From Bacteroidaceae bacterium (lineage in GTDB: Bacteria; Bacteroidota; Bacteroidia; Bacteroidales; Bacteroidaceae), in assembly GCA_900772575.1 (NCBI GenBank), contig CAAHEN010000138.1:1-6866 (forward strand): DNA of 6,866 nt, read 5' to 3'. Every line of letters starts with the position of its first letter. Positions within the stretch are counted from its first letter, which is position 1. Shown here one piece after another: positions 5,826 through 6,866 of this stretch. The position numbers were made by a program, and so were the translations under genes. The notes under the pieces are model-generated. The model was given only the letters and a program-made list of their open reading frames with translations. It had not been told where the DNA came from and ran no database searches.

Positions 5826-6866
5826 ATGAGCGACAACAACACCCTCCTCGTCGAGCCCATCGTCGAGCCCACGCCGGCCATCATCAAGGCCATCGGCGTC
5901 GGTGGCGGCGGCGGCAACGCCGTCAGCCAGATGTACCGCGAGGGCATCGACGGCGTCCGCTTTCTGGCCTGCAACACCGACAGCAAGGCCTTGGCAGACG
6001 TCCCCATCCCAGACAAACTGCAGCTGGGCCCCGGCCTCGGGGCCGGCGGGCGTCCGGACGTGGGCCGCGAATATGCCGAGGAGAGCGTCGACCGCATCGT
6101 CAGTGCCTTGGACGACGGCACCAAGATGGTCTTCATCACCGCCGGCATGGGCGGTGGCACCGGTACCGGCGCCTCGCCTGTCATTGCCCGTGAGGCCAAG
6201 CGCCTGGGCATACTGACCGTCGGCATTGTCACCATCCCCTTCGCCTTCGAGGGCCTCAGGCAGATCGACAAGGCGCTCGACGGCCTCGACTGCCTGGCCG
6301 AAGAGGTCGATGCCCTGCTCATCATCAACAACCAGCGCCTCGTCGACATCTACGCGGACTGCGACGTGCTGACGGCCTTCAAGTATGCCGACGACACCCT
6401 GACCACTGCCGTACGCTGCATCGTCGAGGTCATCACCATGCACGGCCGCATCGGTCTCGACTTCTGCGACGCGGCCAACGTGCTCCGCGACGGCGGCGTC
6501 GCCATCATGTCCACCGGCTACGGCGAGGGCAAGGGCCGCGTCACCAAGGCGCTCGACGACGCCCTCTACTCCCCCCTGCTCAACAACAACGACGTCTACC
6601 GCTCGCGCAAGGTGATCCTCTCCATCACCACCAGCTCGGCACAGGCCTGTGCGCTCCGCATGGACGAGATCAACGAGGTGGAAAACTTCATGTCGAAGTT
6701 CCGCTCCGACGTGGAGACAAAATGGGGCCTGACGCTCGACGACAGCGTTGGCGACCAAGTCAAGATTTCCATCCTGGCCTCGGGCTTCAAACTCTACGAG
6801 AAAGCCACTGACGAGCGCCCAGCCGACGACGAGACGGAGCGGGCGAAAGCTGAGCGCCGCCGCCGC
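5826..6866 (+). CDS. ftsZ: Second, divergent FtsZ paralog (3' end outside window)
   Basis: The frame from ATG 5826 stays open for 347 codons to the window edge, so the C-terminal tail is unseen. The start is supported by the N-terminus MSDNNTLL, which matches the MPDNNDLL of the first copy with the same distance to the core. Conserved motifs are IGVGGGGGNAV, CNTDSKAL, LGAG, GGGTGTG at residues 109-115, FEG, INNQRL, AD before H7, and SPLLNNND. A hand alignment to the neighbouring FtsZ gives about two thirds identity over roughly 305 core positions, with two one-residue gaps: one in the T3 loop, one near the loop before MDEINEV. The T7 loop reads GLDFCDA (210-216) against NLDFRDV: both catalytic aspartates remain but Asn is now Gly. 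In the T5 region FEGNKK is replaced by FEGLRQ, so Gln replaces a basic residue. A charged Glu/Arg/Asp linker begins near residue 330. The reading frame has no stop or frameshift, which argues for a working protein. It may co-assemble with, or modulate, the first FtsZ; this is inference. Confidence 0.93.
   Translation, partial: MSDNNTLLVEPIVEPTPAIIKAIGVGGGGGNAVSQMYREGIDGVRFLACNTDSKALADVPIPDKLQLGPGLGAGGRPDVGREYAEESVDRIVSALDDGTKMVFITAGMGGGTGTGASPVIAREAKRLGILTVGIVTIPFAFEGLRQIDKALDGLDCLAEEVDALLIINNQRLVDIYADCDVLTAFKYADDTLTTAVRCIVEVITMHGRIGLDFCDAANVLRDGGVAIMSTGYGEGKGRVTKALDDALYSPLLNNNDVYRSRKVILSITTSSAQACALRMDEINEVENFMSKFRSDVETKWGLTLDDSVGDQVKISILASGFKLYEKATDERPADDETERAKAERRRR

Noticed and set aside
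4544..6349. Very long minus-strand open frame (601 codons) spanning both ftsZ genes
   Set aside because: It lies opposite two clear ftsZ genes, has repetitive composition arising from their shared sequence, and shows no recognisable domain. High GC at third codon positions removes stops in this antisense frame.
5811..6758. Minus-strand open frame opposite the second ftsZ
   Set aside because: It is an antisense shadow of a well-supported ftsZ and encodes a biased Val/Ala/Asp/Gly-rich sequence without motifs.
1..6866. CRISPR array, tRNA, rRNA, insertion sequence or phage genes
   Set aside because: I looked for repeat-spacer periodicity, tRNA-like folds and transposase or integrase motifs and saw none; the window is almost fully coding for cell-wall and division genes.

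Overview
This is a GC-rich stretch of a chromosome that looks like a member of the Bacteroidota, probably Bacteroidales. The evidence is the sequence style of MurC (EADEFDRSF, DADHLDIYG), FtsQ (YYID..GH, NQIVCK near the C-terminus) and FtsZ (SPLLNNND, MNEVHDFM). A TAnnTTTG-type -7 element precedes murC, and the genes lack Shine-Dalgarno sequences and use A/C-rich leaders instead. I cannot assign a genus. All genes are on the + strand, and no gap between genes exceeds about 135 bases.

Layout: the 3' end of queG (tRNA queuosine synthesis) runs from the left edge to 552. A 135-base gap follows, holding a three-copy 11-bp direct repeat and a likely promoter. Then comes the distal half of a division and cell wall (dcw) cluster: murC (688-2070), ftsQ (2105-2839), ftsA (2894-4285) and ftsZ (4388-5695). 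After a 130-base gap with a long imperfect hairpin there is a second, divergent ftsZ (5826 to the right edge, 347 codons, no stop in the window).

How the genes work together: MurC adds the first L-Ala to UDP-MurNAc and so feeds lipid II synthesis. FtsQ is the bitopic divisome scaffold. FtsA is the actin-like membrane anchor of the Z ring, and FtsZ is the tubulin-like GTPase that forms the ring. The main surprise is the tandem second FtsZ. By hand count it is about two thirds identical to the first across the GTPase core. It keeps the P-loop-like GGGTGTG motif and both catalytic T7 aspartates, but the T7 Asn is replaced by Gly and one residue is missing from the T3 loop. Such a pair could form mixed filaments with two classes of GTPase interface. 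This is the candidate undescribed system in the window. The domain readings come directly from the translation; the functional split is inference.
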